From: Pseudomonas sp. CHM02
GTDB taxonomy: Bacteria; Pseudomonadota; Gammaproteobacteria; Pseudomonadales; Pseudomonadaceae
Length of the DNA stretch: 64,000 nt
Assembly: GCF_000612585.1 (NCBI RefSeq)
Contig: NZ_JFCA01000006.1
Location: forward strand, 62,001 to 126,000
Direction of reading: 5' to 3'
In this document: positions 48,127-57,613 of the stretch, piece by piece
Position numbering within the stretch: the stretch's first letter is position 1
Layout of the letters: every line of letters begins with the position of its first letter
Notes under the pieces: generated by a model
Told to the model about the DNA's origin: nothing
What the model saw: the letters and a program-made list of their open reading frames with translations, nothing else
Database searches by the model: none
Program-made: the position numbers and the translations under genes

Positions 48127-50637
48127 ATGTCTTTTCTTTCCAGCAACAGGTCCGCGCGTGGCGCACTGAAATTAAAGACGCTGTCGCTGGCGATTGCCGC
48201 CAGCCTGCCCGCCTGGGCCCTGGCTGACGAAGCGGCGGAGACCTTCAACACCACGTTCCTGCAGGGCTCGCAGTCTCCGGTCGACCTGCAGCAATTGCTC
48301 TCGGCCAACAGCGTGTTGCCCGGCAACTACCGCGTCGACCTGTACAGCAACGAAGTGCTGGTGGGCCGGCGCGATATCGACTTCAAGCGCAACCCGCAGA
48401 ACGGTCGGGTCGAAGCCTGCCTGACCCTCGACCTGCTCAAGCAACTGGGCATCGACATGGCCCGCCTGGAGGCCCAGGGCAAACTCGACCCGCAACAACC
48501 GCAGGAATGCTACCCGCTGGCGGAGTTGATCGAAGACGCCAGCGTGCGCTATGACAGCAGCCGCCTGCGCCTGCTGGCGAGCATTCCGCAGGTGGCCATG
48601 CAGCGTGGCCTGCGCGGCTACGTCGACCCGCAACTGTGGGATGAAGGCGTGCCCGTGGCGTTCATCAACTACCAGCTCAACAGCAGCCGTACCGCCGGCG
48701 ACTACGACACACGCATCGCCAATAACCTCGGCCTGCGCAACGGCATCAACCTGGGCGCCTGGCGCCTGCGCAACGAGTCGAACCTGAGCGGCGGCACCGG
48801 GCGCTCGAACACCTACACCAGCAACCGCACCTATGTGCAGCATGACGTGACCGCTATCAAGGGCCAGTTCAGCGCCGGTGAGATCTTTTCCGACACCGAC
48901 CTGTTCGACAGCGTGCGTTATCGCGGGGTCAAACTGGCTTCCGACGAAGGCATGCGTGCCGACAGTGAGCGTGGCTATGCGCCGGTGATCCGCGGTGTGG
49001 CGCAGACCAACGCGACGGTGGAAATCCGCCAGAACGACTACATCCTCTACACCGCCAACGTCGCGCCGGGGCCGTTCGAGATCAACGACATCTACCCCAG
49101 CGGCTCCAACGGTGATTTGCAGGTCACCGTGATCGAGGCCGACGGCACTCGCCGTGTGACGATGCAGGCGTTTTCCAGCTTGCCGATCATGGTGCGTGAG
49201 GGCCAGGTGAAGTACAGCGTCTCGGCGGGCCGCTTCAACAGCAACACCGACGGCCTGGCGACCCCGCGCTTCCTGAGCGGCACCCTGGCGTATGGCTTGA
49301 CCAGCAACCTCAGTGGCATCGTCGGCGTACAAGCCAGCGATGACTACAACGCACTGTCCCTCGGGGCCGGGCGCAACACCGCGTTGGGCGCGGTATCGCT
49401 GGATGTGACCCACTCCTCAAGCAAGGCCCAGGGACAAACCACCCAGGGCAGCAGCGTGCGTGCGCTGTACGCCAAGACCTTTGCCGGCACCGACACCAAC
49501 TTCACCCTCGCCGCCTACCGCTACTCGACCGAGGGGTATCGCAGCTTCAACGACCACGTCGAAGACATCAGCGACAGCATCCGCGTGCGCAGCGGCCATT
49601 CGAAAACCCGCACCGACCTGACCATCAACCAGAGCATCGGCCGCAACAGCCAGTTCGGCAGCCTGTACGTGAACGCCAGCGACCAGCGTTACTGGAACCG
49701 TGGCGGCTCCCAGAGTTTTTCCGCCGGCTACACGAGCAACTGGGGCAACCTGAGCTACAACCTCGGCGTGACGCGCACCAAGCAGATCGTCACCTGGGGC
49801 GAGCCGAGCAGTGACACCCAGGTGAACCTCTCGGTGTCCTTCCCGCTGGGCAGCCAGGCCCGTGCACCGCGCGCGTTTGTCACCACCAGCCACCAGCGCG
49901 GCAACACCACCACCCAGGCCGGCATCAATGGCTACGTCGCCGATGCCAGCGACACGTTCTACTCGGTGCAGGCCGGCCACAGCGACACCAGCGGCGATTC
50001 CGGCTCGGCGAATATCAACAGCCGCACCGCCGTGGCGGATGTGAGTCTGGGCTACAGCCAGGGCCAGGGCTACAACTCGCAGAACGTCAACCTGGCCGGT
50101 TCCGTGGTGGCCCATGGCGGCGGGATCAACCTGGGGCAGACCGTCAGCGAGACCTTCGCACTGGCCGAGTTGCCAGGCGTCTCCGGGGCGAAGATCAGCA
50201 GCTACAGCGGTGTGGAGACCGGTTACAACGGCTACGCGGTGATTCCGAATGCGCAGCCTTACCGCGTCAACTGGATCAGCCTGGATACCCGCGACCTGGG
50301 CGGTGACGTGGAAATCACCAACGCTACCCAGCAAGTGGTGCCACGCCGTGGCGCGGTGGTGGTCGCACGTTACAGCGGTACCACGGGGCGGCGGGTGTTG
50401 TTTGAATTGATGGATGCGCAGCATAAGCCGCTGGGGTTTGGGGCTTCGTTGGAGGACTCGACGGGGAAACAACTGGCGATTGCTGATCCGAATGGGAATG
50501 CACTGGCGTTGGTGGAGGAAGACCAGGGGACGTTGGTGATCAAGTGGGGAGAGCGTCGGTGCAGTGCTTCGTATGTGTTGCCAGTGCAGAACAAGGCACT
50601 GAATTATGAGCGGCAGGCTCTGGTGTGTGAGCCTTGA
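48127..50637 (+). CDS. Outer-membrane fimbrial usher
   Basis: The 836 residues include a signal peptide ending in PAWALADE and an N-terminal chaperone-binding domain with FNTTFLQGS and the PGNYRVDLYSNEVLVGRRDIDF signature. The 24-strand barrel includes RGVKLASDEGM, PVIRGVAQTNATVEIRQNDY and PGPFEINDIYPSGSNGDLQVTVIEADG (plug-flanking consensus). The C-terminal domain has the Cys pair GERRCSASYVLPV...ALVCEP. It forms the pore through which fibres are assembled without an energy source. It is the last gene of the pilin operon. The tip adhesin, usually encoded after the usher, is instead found upstream of the regulators. Confidence 0.94.
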   Translation: MSFLSSNRSARGALKLKTLSLAIAASLPAWALADEAAETFNTTFLQGSQSPVDLQQLLSANSVLPGNYRVDLYSNEVLVGRRDIDFKRNPQNGRVEACLTLDLLKQLGIDMARLEAQGKLDPQQPQECYPLAELIEDASVRYDSSRLRLLASIPQVAMQRGLRGYVDPQLWDEGVPVAFINYQLNSSRTAGDYDTRIANNLGLRNGINLGAWRLRNESNLSGGTGRSNTYTSNRTYVQHDVTAIKGQFSAGEIFSDTDLFDSVRYRGVKLASDEGMRADSERGYAPVIRGVAQTNATVEIRQNDYILYTANVAPGPFEINDIYPSGSNGDLQVTVIEADGTRRVTMQAFSSLPIMVREGQVKYSVSAGRFNSNTDGLATPRFLSGTLAYGLTSNLSGIVGVQASDDYNALSLGAGRNTALGAVSLDVTHSSSKAQGQTTQGSSVRALYAKTFAGTDTNFTLAAYRYSTEGYRSFNDHVEDISDSIRVRSGHSKTRTDLTINQSIGRNSQFGSLYVNASDQRYWNRGGSQSFSAGYTSNWGNLSYNLGVTRTKQIVTWGEPSSDTQVNLSVSFPLGSQARAPRAFVTTSHQRGNTTTQAGINGYVADASDTFYSVQAGHSDTSGDSGSANINSRTAVADVSLGYSQGQGYNSQNVNLAGSVVAHGGGINLGQTVSETFALAELPGVSGAKISSYSGVETGYNGYAVIPNAQPYRVNWISLDTRDLGGDVEITNATQQVVPRRGAVVVARYSGTTGRRVLFELMDAQHKPLGFGASLEDSTGKQLAIADPNGNALALVEEDQGTLVIKWGERRCSASYVLPVQNKALNYERQALVCEP

Positions 50638-50772
50638 TAGTTCGAGTACATATCGGCACCTCGCTTACGCTCGGTGTGCCTGTAATCCGACAGTGATTTG
50701 GGGCGGCTAGAATCAAACGCAAAAGCGCGACAACCTGATAGCCGACCGGTATTGAAAGCCGATCTCGGTCAA

Positions 50773-50821
50773 CTGTAGGCGCTGGCTTGCCTGCGATGGT
50801 CGTTAACGATGACGCGGGGCA
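50773..50821. repeat. REP-like element, copy A
   Basis: These 49 bp are 47 of 49 identical to 62472-62520 (core GCGATGGTCGTTAACGATGA, which contains the palindrome CGTTAACG). It lies in the 337-bp intergenic stretch 50638-50974. That stretch also holds weak hairpins after the usher gene and the operator at 50907. Confidence 0.7.
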
Positions 50822-50906
50822 CCAAGTGTTGGGGCGAAGCGTTTTTGGCGCTCTTCCAAACACCCGCGTGCATCGATTACGGCATATCCATAGCAATAAA
50901 CGATAT

Positions 50907-50918
50907 TGGTATATACCA
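50907..50918 (+). promoter_or_regulatory. Candidate GntR/HutC-family operator
   Basis: TGGTATATACCA is a perfect 12-bp palindrome in an AT-rich stretch 57 bp upstream of the first gene of the salvage operon. It matches the HutC-subfamily pattern, for example the DasR/NagR core TGGTCTAGACCA, except for the central four bases. The last gene of the operon encodes a GntR/UTRA regulator, the obvious candidate to bind here. Confidence 0.6.
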
Positions 50919-50974
50919 GATTGCTCCCTTATAAATCGCCCCCATCAAAGGACGTTGGGTTGGAGTGGCAAGCG

Positions 50975-51895
50975 ATGGTGTCGGTAAAGGTAATGCTGGA
51001 GTACTTTCATCCGTGGCCGAATTCGGCGGGTTTGTACCTGGCACGGGAACGCGGCTGGTATGAGGAACTGGGACTGGACGTGGAACTGGTGGTGCACGAC
51101 CCCTACCGTGGCGACACCTTGCAGCACCTGCTGACCGGCGCCGCGGATTTTGGTGTGTTCCCCAGCAACCGCCTGCTGGTGCGACGAGGCCTGGGCCAGG
51201 CCTTGCAAGGCATCGCGGCGATCAATCATGCGGGGCTGGAGTCGATCCAGACCCTGACCGACTCCGGCATCCGCCGCCCTCGCGACCTGGTGGGCAAGCG
51301 CCTGGCGCTCAACCCTACGCCACGGGGCCTGGCCATGGTGCGCCACTTGGTGAGCCGCGACGGTGGCGATCCCGATGGGGTGATCCTGGTGGACAGCGGC
51401 GTGCGCGAACTGCGCCCCGAGCAGTTGGCCGAAGGCGTGGCCGACGCGAGTTTCGGGGGCTACTGGGCCTGGGAGGCGTTGATGCACAGCCCCATCGAGG
51501 CGGCGCGCCGCGTGGTGTTGCCGGTGGACGACATTGGCGCGCCGGCCTATCACAGCTACCTGCTCGGCGCCCATGAGCGCACCCTGGCGGGCAAGCCCGA
51601 GGTGGTACGCGATTTCCTCGCCGCCACCGCCCGCGGTTACCTGGCCGTGGCGCAGGAACCGTCGATTGCACTCGCGGCCTACGAACACACCACCCCGTAT
51701 TTCCCGGCAGAACTGCTGAGCGCCTCGCTGCATAAAATCGCCCCGACCTGGCTGCACGACGGCCGCTGGGGCGAGCAGCGCCAGGCACTGTTGGCGCCGT
51801 ATGCCGAGTGGCTGCATGCGCACGCAGTGCTCGACAACCCGCAGGTGTGGCAAGGCGCAACCACCAACGCCTACCTGCCAGAGGTACAGGCATGA
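50975..51895 (+). CDS. NMT1/THI5-like ligand-binding protein without signal peptide
   Basis: The 306 residues start at ATG 50975 with GGAG 9 bp upstream. The fold is that of NMT1/THI5 and SsuA/TauA binding proteins: VMLEYFHPWPNSAGLYLARERGWYEELGLDVELVV, LTGAADFGVFPSNRLLVRRG, RDLVGKRLALNPTPRG and VVRDFLAATARGYLAVAQEP. No signal peptide or lipobox is present and no ABC permease or ATPase is nearby, so it is probably cytoplasmic. It may be an enzyme or carrier related to thiamine-pyrimidine metabolism rather than a transport receptor. The CCCFC motif of eukaryotic THI5 is absent. Its stop overlaps the kinase start. Confidence 0.75.
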   Translation: MVSVKVMLEYFHPWPNSAGLYLARERGWYEELGLDVELVVHDPYRGDTLQHLLTGAADFGVFPSNRLLVRRGLGQALQGIAAINHAGLESIQTLTDSGIRRPRDLVGKRLALNPTPRGLAMVRHLVSRDGGDPDGVILVDSGVRELRPEQLAEGVADASFGGYWAWEALMHSPIEAARRVVLPVDDIGAPAYHSYLLGAHERTLAGKPEVVRDFLAATARGYLAVAQEPSIALAAYEHTTPYFPAELLSASLHKIAPTWLHDGRWGEQRQALLAPYAEWLHAHAVLDNPQVWQGATTNAYLPEVQA

Positions 51896-53004
51896 ACCCA
51901 CAACGCACCGCCCATGGCTTGGGGCTGGACCCGGTCGCCGCCGACTGGCCGGCCCTGCACGAGAACGATATCGAACAGCTGCTGCGTGACTACCCACAAC
52001 TGGGCCCACTGCACAGCCTGCACTGGCACAGCCCACGGCCGTTCTCCGCTGCCGGCTTGATCACGACTCGCGACGCGACGCTGTTCGTCAAACGTCATCA
52101 CCAGCACGTGCGGCAAGCGGCGTGGCTGGAGGAGGAACACCGCCTGATCGCCCACCTGCATCAGCAGGGCGCGCCCGTGGCAGCGGTGGTCCCGAACCGC
52201 CAGGGGGCGACGGCCACGCTGCACGGCGAGTGGACCTATGAAGTGCACCACCTCGCCGAGGGCCTCGACCTGTACCGCGACGCGCTGTCGTGGTCGCCGT
52301 TTCAAAATAACCAGCACGCCCTCGCCGCCGGCCAGGCCTTGGCCCGCCTGCATCAGAGCGCCGAACACTACGACGCGCCGCAACGCCATACCCCTGTGCT
52401 GCTGGCCAATGCGCGACTGATCGAACAGTCGGCGCCCCTGGACGCCATCGGTAATCTTCACAGCCCTTATCTCGCCGACAAGGACTGGCACGCCCAACTC
52501 AGCGAGCTGCTGTTGCCGTGGCACCAGGCGCTGCATCCTCTGCTGCGTGAACAACCAGCGCTGTGGACCCACAACGACTGGCACGCCTCCAACCTTTTGT
52601 GGACGGCAGACGGCAGCGTCTCCAGTGTGCTGGACTTCGGCCTGGCCGACCGTACCTTCGCCCTCTTCGACCTGGCCACCGCGATCGAACGCAACGCCGT
52701 GCCCTGGCTCGAACTGGACAATGGCGGCACCGCCCGCGCCGACCTCGACAGCGTTGATGCCCTGCTAGCCGGCTATCACCAGGTGCGTGCGCTGAGCACA
52801 AAAGACCTGCACACCCTCGCCGCCTTGCTGCCGCTGGTGCATGTGGACTTCGCGCTGTCCGAGGTCGCGTATTTCCAGGACATAGTCGGCTCCACCGCCA
52901 GCGCCGATGTGGCGTACTACGCGTACCTGCTCGGCCATCTGCGCTGGTTCGCCGGTACCGAAGGGCAACGTTTGCTCGGCCATATCCGGCGTAAACACGT
53001 ATGA
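51892..53004 (+). CDS. APH/choline-kinase-type small-molecule kinase
   Basis: The 370 residues start at ATG 51892 (ATGA overlap with the previous stop). It has the phosphotransferase (APH) fold: TRDATLFVKRHHQ with the ATP-binding Lys, EEEHRLIAHLHQQGAPVAAVVPNRQG, WTYEVHHLAEGLDLYRD at the hinge, the catalytic loop LWTHNDWHASNLLW (Asp and Asn) and the metal-binding SVLDFGLADRTFALFDLATAIE. Members phosphorylate homoserine, choline, thiamine or aminoglycosides. Between a THI5-like protein and a TonB/phosphatase/PnuC set, a vitamin or nucleoside kinase that traps the imported compound is the best reading. It is not an obvious resistance gene. Confidence 0.82.
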   Translation: MNPQRTAHGLGLDPVAADWPALHENDIEQLLRDYPQLGPLHSLHWHSPRPFSAAGLITTRDATLFVKRHHQHVRQAAWLEEEHRLIAHLHQQGAPVAAVVPNRQGATATLHGEWTYEVHHLAEGLDLYRDALSWSPFQNNQHALAAGQALARLHQSAEHYDAPQRHTPVLLANARLIEQSAPLDAIGNLHSPYLADKDWHAQLSELLLPWHQALHPLLREQPALWTHNDWHASNLLWTADGSVSSVLDFGLADRTFALFDLATAIERNAVPWLELDNGGTARADLDSVDALLAGYHQVRALSTKDLHTLAALLPLVHVDFALSEVAYFQDIVGSTASADVAYYAYLLGHLRWFAGTEGQRLLGHIRRKHV

Positions 53005-53870
53005 GCCTCCTGGTTGATGTTCACTGGCTACAGGCACACCTGGGCGATCCCACGCTGGTGGTGCTGGATGCCACGGTGCGGCTGCCGTCACCGGCATTCG
53101 ATGGTGACTATCGCGTTGCCAGCGGTTACGACGGCTGGTTGCAGGCGCATATTCCTGGCTCGCAACATGCGGACCTGGTGACCGAACTGGCGGACACACA
53201 GGCCAGTTTCAGCTTCGCCATGCCCGCGTCCGATGCGCTGGTGCACGCCTTGGCGAACCTCGGCGCGGGTGTGGGCAAACATCTGGTGATCTACGACCGT
53301 GCCGATGGTTTCTGGGCGGCGCGCCTGTGGTGGATGCTGCGCAGTCTGGGCATCGATGCGGCGGTACTCGATGGCGGGTTCAACGCCTGGCATGACGCGG
53401 GCCTGCCGCAGCAAAGCGGCCCGGCCACGCCGATAAAAGCACACCCCTGGCCGATCGACCCGCATCCCGCGTCGTGGATCGACCGCAATGGCGTGGAAGC
53501 CATCGTCGCCGGGCGAGCGCCAGGGCTGTTGGTCTGCGCCTTGGGCACGGCCCTGTTCGACGGCACCGCCCCGACCCGCTACGCCCGACGCGGGCATATC
53601 CCCGGCAGCCATAACCTGCCGGCCCGCCACCTGTTCGACAGCCACGGCCGCTACCTGCCCAAGGATGCCCTGGCCCTGGCGATCGGCCCCACGCTGCTGC
53701 ACAGCGAAGGCCCACTGGTTCTGTACTGCGGCGGCGGCATCTCGGCCGCCGCCAACGCCCTGGCCCTGACCGTGCTCGGTCGCCAGGACATCAGCCTCTA
53801 CGACGGCTCCCTGCAGGAATGGGCCGCCGACGCACGTTTACCAATGACTACCGGAGCAGCTCCGGCCTGA
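53001..53870 (+). CDS. Thiosulfate/3-mercaptopyruvate sulfurtransferase
   Basis: The 289 residues form two rhodanese domains. The N-terminal one is catalytically silent (VLDATVRLPSPAFDGDYRVASGYDGWLQAHIPGSQHADL, DGFWAARLWWMLRSLG, LDGGFNAWHDAGLP). The C-terminal one has the active-site Cys in LYCGGGISAA. The loop differs from both the mercaptopyruvate (CGSGVTA) and rhodanese (CRKGVT) types, so the donor is uncertain. It is cytoplasmic. Overlap with the kinase gene places it inside the salvage operon, where sulfur transfer could relate to thiazole formation. This link is inference. Confidence 0.87.
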   Translation: MSLLVDVHWLQAHLGDPTLVVLDATVRLPSPAFDGDYRVASGYDGWLQAHIPGSQHADLVTELADTQASFSFAMPASDALVHALANLGAGVGKHLVIYDRADGFWAARLWWMLRSLGIDAAVLDGGFNAWHDAGLPQQSGPATPIKAHPWPIDPHPASWIDRNGVEAIVAGRAPGLLVCALGTALFDGTAPTRYARRGHIPGSHNLPARHLFDSHGRYLPKDALALAIGPTLLHSEGPLVLYCGGGISAAANALALTVLGRQDISLYDGSLQEWAADARLPMTTGAAPA

Positions 53871-53996
53871 CGCCACTGTTGGCGAACTCGGCTTTTTCAT
53901 CACGAACTGGCAACCCGTCCGTTGCGCAGCGCTGGGCCCTTTGCGCCCGATAAAAGCGTACGGCGACGGCGGGCAAGCCCTTGGAGCGCTCTTTAC

Positions 53997-56144
53997 ATGA
54001 CCACACCTTATCGCCACACCCTGCTCGCCTTGAGCATCACTTTTGCCGCTGCGACAGCTCACGCCCAGGATGCGACCCTGGATACCGTCACCGTGCTCGG
54101 CCAGGAGACCACGGACTACCAGGCCAAAAAAGCCGCCGTGGCCGGCTTCGATAATGCGCCGTTGCTGGACACCCCGGCATCCGTCTCGGTGATCACCGAA
54201 GGCCGCCTGAAAGACCAGCAGGCACGCCTGCTCAGCGAGGTGTTGAAGAACGACGCCTCGGTCGGCGACAGCTATGCCCCGGTCGGTTATTACGAGAATT
54301 TCGTGGTACGCGGCTTTGCGCTCAACCCGGCCAGCAGCTACAAGATCAACGGTCGCACCATCACCGGCGAGCAGAACGTGGCGCTGGAAAACAAGCAGCA
54401 GGTGGAAGTGCTCAAGGGCCTGGCCGGCTTGCAGAGCGGCGTGTCCGAGCCCGGCGGGCTGGTCAACTACGTGAGCAAGCGCCCGGAAAATGTGCGTTCG
54501 GTGACGGTCTCCACCAATGAACAGGGCGAACGCTACCTGGCCACCGATATCGGCGGCTGGCTCGGCGCCGAACAGCAGGTGGGTGTGCGTATCAACCTGG
54601 CCCACGAAGATATCCGCTCCTACGTCGACCATGCCGACGGCAAGCGCGACTTCGCCTCCCTGGCCCTGGACTGGAACATCAGCCCCAATGCGCTGCTGCA
54701 ACTCAACGCCGAATACCAGGACCGCGAGCAGCGCTCGGTGCCGGGCTATCAACTGCTCGGCGGCAGCGAAGTGCCGCATCACGTTTCGCCAAAGGACCTG
54801 CTGGCCTACCAGAGCTGGTCGAACCCGGTGGGCATCCGCTCGTTGAACCTCGACGGGCTGTTCGAATACCGCTTCAACGAGGCCTGGAAAGCCAGTTTCA
54901 GTGCGTCCCGCAGCCGCGTGGTGATCGACGACTACAGCACCTTCGCCTGGGGCTGCTACGGCGCCGCCAGTTGCGCCAGCACTGCCGTGCCCAACCACTT
55001 CAGTGCCGAAGGCGACTATGACATCTCCGACTATCGCAGCCCCGACGACACCCGCAGCAACGAAGAAGCCCAGGCCGCGATCAATGGCCAGTTCGACACC
55101 GGCTTCCTCAAGCACGACCTGACGTTCGGCACCACCGCGTTCCGGCGCCTGGTCGACCGGCGCGAGTCGGTCAACGAGTACATCGGCGAGGGCAATATCT
55201 ACCAGCCGTCACCGGTGCTGGATCCCTACAACGGGCCGCTGGGCCACACCTACCGCCGTCTCGACAGCCGCCAGTACGGCCTGTTCGCCAGCGACCGCAT
55301 CAGTTTCAACGAGCAATGGCAAACCCTCCTCGGCGGGCGCCAGGTACGCCTCGACGAGGAGACTTACAACCAGGCCGGCGACACCACGCGTCACACCCAG
55401 CGCAGCGTGTTCCTGCCCCAAGTGGCGTTGATCTACAAGCCGCGTCCGGACACGTCGTTGTATGCCAGTTACAGCAAGGGTTTGTCCCTGGGCGGTGAAG
55501 CGGCGTGGTTCAGCAGCAACGCCGACGAGGTATTGCCGCCCACCACCTCGCGCCAGTTGGAAGTGGGGATCAAGCGTGACTTCCAGCGCCTGAGCCTGAC
55601 CGCCGCGCTGTTCCAGATCACCCAGGACCTGCAGTACAACCGCCCGAATGAGGACGGCAGCATCACCTTCGTACAGCAAGGCAAGCAGAAGAACGTGGGG
55701 ATCGAACTGTCCGCCAACGGCCGCGTGACCTCCGACCTGCAAGTCTCGGCCAGCGTCGCGGCGATCCGTGCGCGGGTCAGCGACAGCGGCACCGACGACT
55801 ACGACGGCCACCAGGCGATCAACGTGCCCAAGCTGCGCGCCAGCCTGCACGGTGACTACAGCATTCCCGGCCTACCAGGCTTGGCGTTGCTCGGCGGGGT
55901 GCAATACAGCGCCAGCAAATACGCCAACCGCGAAGCCACGGTCAAGGTGGATGACTACGCGGTATTCGATGTGGGCGGCCGCTACACCACCAAGGTCGGC
56001 GATTACGCTACTGTGCTGCGCCTGACCGTCGACAACCTGTTCGACAAACGCTACTGGCGCGATGTGGGTGAATCCGCAGGCGACGGCTACCTGTTCCTGG
56101 GTGCGCCGCGCACTGCGCGATTGTCCGCCACCGTCAATTTCTGA
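53997..56144 (+). CDS. TonB-dependent outer-membrane receptor of the salvage operon
   Basis: The 715 residues start at ATG 53997 with GGAG 11 bp upstream. A signal peptide ends in ATAHAQDA. A TonB box-like LDTVTVLGQE follows, then a plug (TPASVSVITEGRLKDQQARLLSEVLKNDASV, VRGFALNPASSYKINGRTI, VEVLKGLAGLQSGVSEPGGLVNYVSKRP) and a barrel ending in ARLSATVNF. The plug is of the FhuA/FpvA-like siderophore receptor type, but no Fur box is visible upstream and the flanking genes are not siderophore genes. Uptake of a vitamin, nucleotide or its complex is more likely. A 126-bp gap separates it from the sulfurtransferase gene. Confidence 0.9.
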   Translation: MTTPYRHTLLALSITFAAATAHAQDATLDTVTVLGQETTDYQAKKAAVAGFDNAPLLDTPASVSVITEGRLKDQQARLLSEVLKNDASVGDSYAPVGYYENFVVRGFALNPASSYKINGRTITGEQNVALENKQQVEVLKGLAGLQSGVSEPGGLVNYVSKRPENVRSVTVSTNEQGERYLATDIGGWLGAEQQVGVRINLAHEDIRSYVDHADGKRDFASLALDWNISPNALLQLNAEYQDREQRSVPGYQLLGGSEVPHHVSPKDLLAYQSWSNPVGIRSLNLDGLFEYRFNEAWKASFSASRSRVVIDDYSTFAWGCYGAASCASTAVPNHFSAEGDYDISDYRSPDDTRSNEEAQAAINGQFDTGFLKHDLTFGTTAFRRLVDRRESVNEYIGEGNIYQPSPVLDPYNGPLGHTYRRLDSRQYGLFASDRISFNEQWQTLLGGRQVRLDEETYNQAGDTTRHTQRSVFLPQVALIYKPRPDTSLYASYSKGLSLGGEAAWFSSNADEVLPPTTSRQLEVGIKRDFQRLSLTAALFQITQDLQYNRPNEDGSITFVQQGKQKNVGIELSANGRVTSDLQVSASVAAIRARVSDSGTDDYDGHQAINVPKLRASLHGDYSIPGLPGLALLGGVQYSASKYANREATVKVDDYAVFDVGGRYTTKVGDYATVLRLTVDNLFDKRYWRDVGESAGDGYLFLGAPRTARLSATVNF

Positions 56145-56156
56145 GGCTGAGTGTTT

Positions 56157-56999
56157 ATGCGTAATCTGATGTTTGCCAGTGTGTGCCTGCTCTCCACCGC
56201 CCTGGTGGGCTGCCAGCAGCGACCGCCCGCCAATGACCAACTGGACGCGGTGCTGTGGACCCAGACCTCCATCGAGCACGAGCTGATTTACCGCCAGGTG
56301 TTCGCCAGCGCCACGCGCCAACTGGATGCTGCCCTGGCCGACCCGACCTGGGACGCCTTGCCCTTGCCTGCGCGCAACCTCACCGGCCTGCCGCCGGCGG
56401 TGGTGGTGGATATCGACGAAACCGTGCTGGACAACATCCCGCTCAACGCCCGGGACATCCTCGACAATCAGGTCTACTCCTATGACCGCTGGAACACCTG
56501 GGTCGACCAGGCCAAGGCCCAGTCGCTCCCCGGCGCCGTGGAGTTCCTGCAGGCGGCGGATAAAAAGGGCATCACCGTCTACTACATCACCAACCGCGAA
56601 CACAGCCAGGTCCAGGCGACGGTCAACAACCTGCGCCTGCGCGGCTTCCCGGTAGAGCGCAACGAACAGGTGCTGGCCGCCAGCACCCCGACCGGTCACT
56701 GCGAACAGGCCGGCTACGGCAAGAACTGCCGTCGCCAATGGGTGGCCAGCCACGCCCGTGTGCTGATGCTGGCGGGTGACTCTTTTGGCGACTTCGTGCA
56801 AGCCGATCACAACACCCTGGCCGACCAACGCAAGGCCGCCGCCCCGTACCTGGCGTGGCTGGGCCAACGCTGGTTCCTGCTGCCCAACCCAACCTACGGC
56901 AACTGGTACAGCGCCCCGTATGGCGACCAGGAAAAACTGCCCTTTGAACGCAAGCGCCAGCTCAAGCAACAGGCGCTGCATCTAGAAAATGAGTCGTGA
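56157..56999 (+). CDS. Class C (e(P4)-type) acid phosphatase lipoprotein
   Basis: The 280 residues start at ATG 56157; a GTG two codons earlier is possible. The lipobox is TALVGCQQ. It is a HAD-superfamily class C phosphatase with catalytic VVVDIDETVLDN (nucleophile and acid/base Asp), YYITNRE (motif II) and LMLAGDSFGDF (motif IV metal site). The Haemophilus e(P4) homologue dephosphorylates NMN so that nicotinamide riboside can enter through PnuC, and the same pair of functions is encoded here. Dephosphorylation of thiamine phosphates is the alternative. It lies in the outer-membrane/periplasm space between the receptor and the PnuC-like transporter. Confidence 0.9.
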   Translation: MRNLMFASVCLLSTALVGCQQRPPANDQLDAVLWTQTSIEHELIYRQVFASATRQLDAALADPTWDALPLPARNLTGLPPAVVVDIDETVLDNIPLNARDILDNQVYSYDRWNTWVDQAKAQSLPGAVEFLQAADKKGITVYYITNREHSQVQATVNNLRLRGFPVERNEQVLAASTPTGHCEQAGYGKNCRRQWVASHARVLMLAGDSFGDFVQADHNTLADQRKAAAPYLAWLGQRWFLLPNPTYGNWYSAPYGDQEKLPFERKRQLKQQALHLENES

Positions 57000-57008
57000 G
57001 AGAGCCCT

Positions 57009-57575
57009 ATGTCGCCACTGGAAATCATCGCCGTGTTCTTCAACATCGCCGGGGTCTGGCTCACCGCACAGCGGGTGCGCTGGTGCTGGCCGGTCAGTGT
57101 GGTCGCGGTGTTGCTGTATGCCTGGATCTTCTTCGACGTGAAGCTGTATTCGGACATGCTGCTGCAACTGGTCTTTGCTGTGCTGCAAGGGTATGGCTGG
57201 TGGCGCTGGAGCACCGGGCGCATTGAGGCGGGCAAGGTGCGCGTGGAGCGCCTGCCGCCCCAGGAGGCCTGGCGGCACCTGCTGGCCGGGCTGATCGGCG
57301 CCGTGGCGCTGGGCGCGCTGATGCACCATTTCACCGACGCCGCCCTGCCCTGGCTGGACTCACTGCTCACCGCCTTCAGCCTGGTGGCCAGCCTGTGGGC
57401 GGCGCGCAAATACGTGGTCAGCTGGTGGCTGTGGATCGTGCTGGACGCGGCGTATGTCGGCCTGTTCCTCTTCAAGGACCTGCACCTGACTGCCGCGTTG
57501 TATGCCGGTTTTGTGGTATTGGCGGCCTATGGTTTGCGTGCGTGGCAGCGTGACCTGCACCAGCAGGAAGGGTAG
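57009..57575 (+). CDS. PnuC-family vitamin transporter
   Basis: This 188-residue inner-membrane protein has about seven spans: LEIIAVFFNIAGVWLTAQRVRWCWPVSVVAVLLYAWIFF, KLYSDMLLQLVFAVLQGYGWWRW (the PnuC family signature WxxxxYGWWxW) and RKYVVSWWLWIVLDAAYVGLFLFKDL. PnuC proteins move nicotinamide riboside, riboflavin (PnuX) or thiamine (PnuT) by facilitated diffusion, trapped by a cytoplasmic kinase. The kinase encoded four genes upstream could do that. The residues that set the vitamin preference cannot be judged by eye. Confidence 0.9.
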   Translation: MSPLEIIAVFFNIAGVWLTAQRVRWCWPVSVVAVLLYAWIFFDVKLYSDMLLQLVFAVLQGYGWWRWSTGRIEAGKVRVERLPPQEAWRHLLAGLIGAVALGALMHHFTDAALPWLDSLLTAFSLVASLWAARKYVVSWWLWIVLDAAYVGLFLFKDLHLTAALYAGFVVLAAYGLRAWQRDLHQQEG

Positions 57576-57613
57576 AGTCTGCCCCACGTCATGCCTGCAC
57601 ACGGAACCCCAGG

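Noticed and set aside
50638..50974. TPP riboswitch before the salvage operon
   Set aside because: The expected conserved CTGAGA and ACCTGATC blocks are absent from the whole leader.
51892..53004. Aminoglycoside resistance gene
   Set aside because: The APH fold is shared by many metabolic kinases, and the gene is embedded in a salvage operon rather than a mobile or resistance context.
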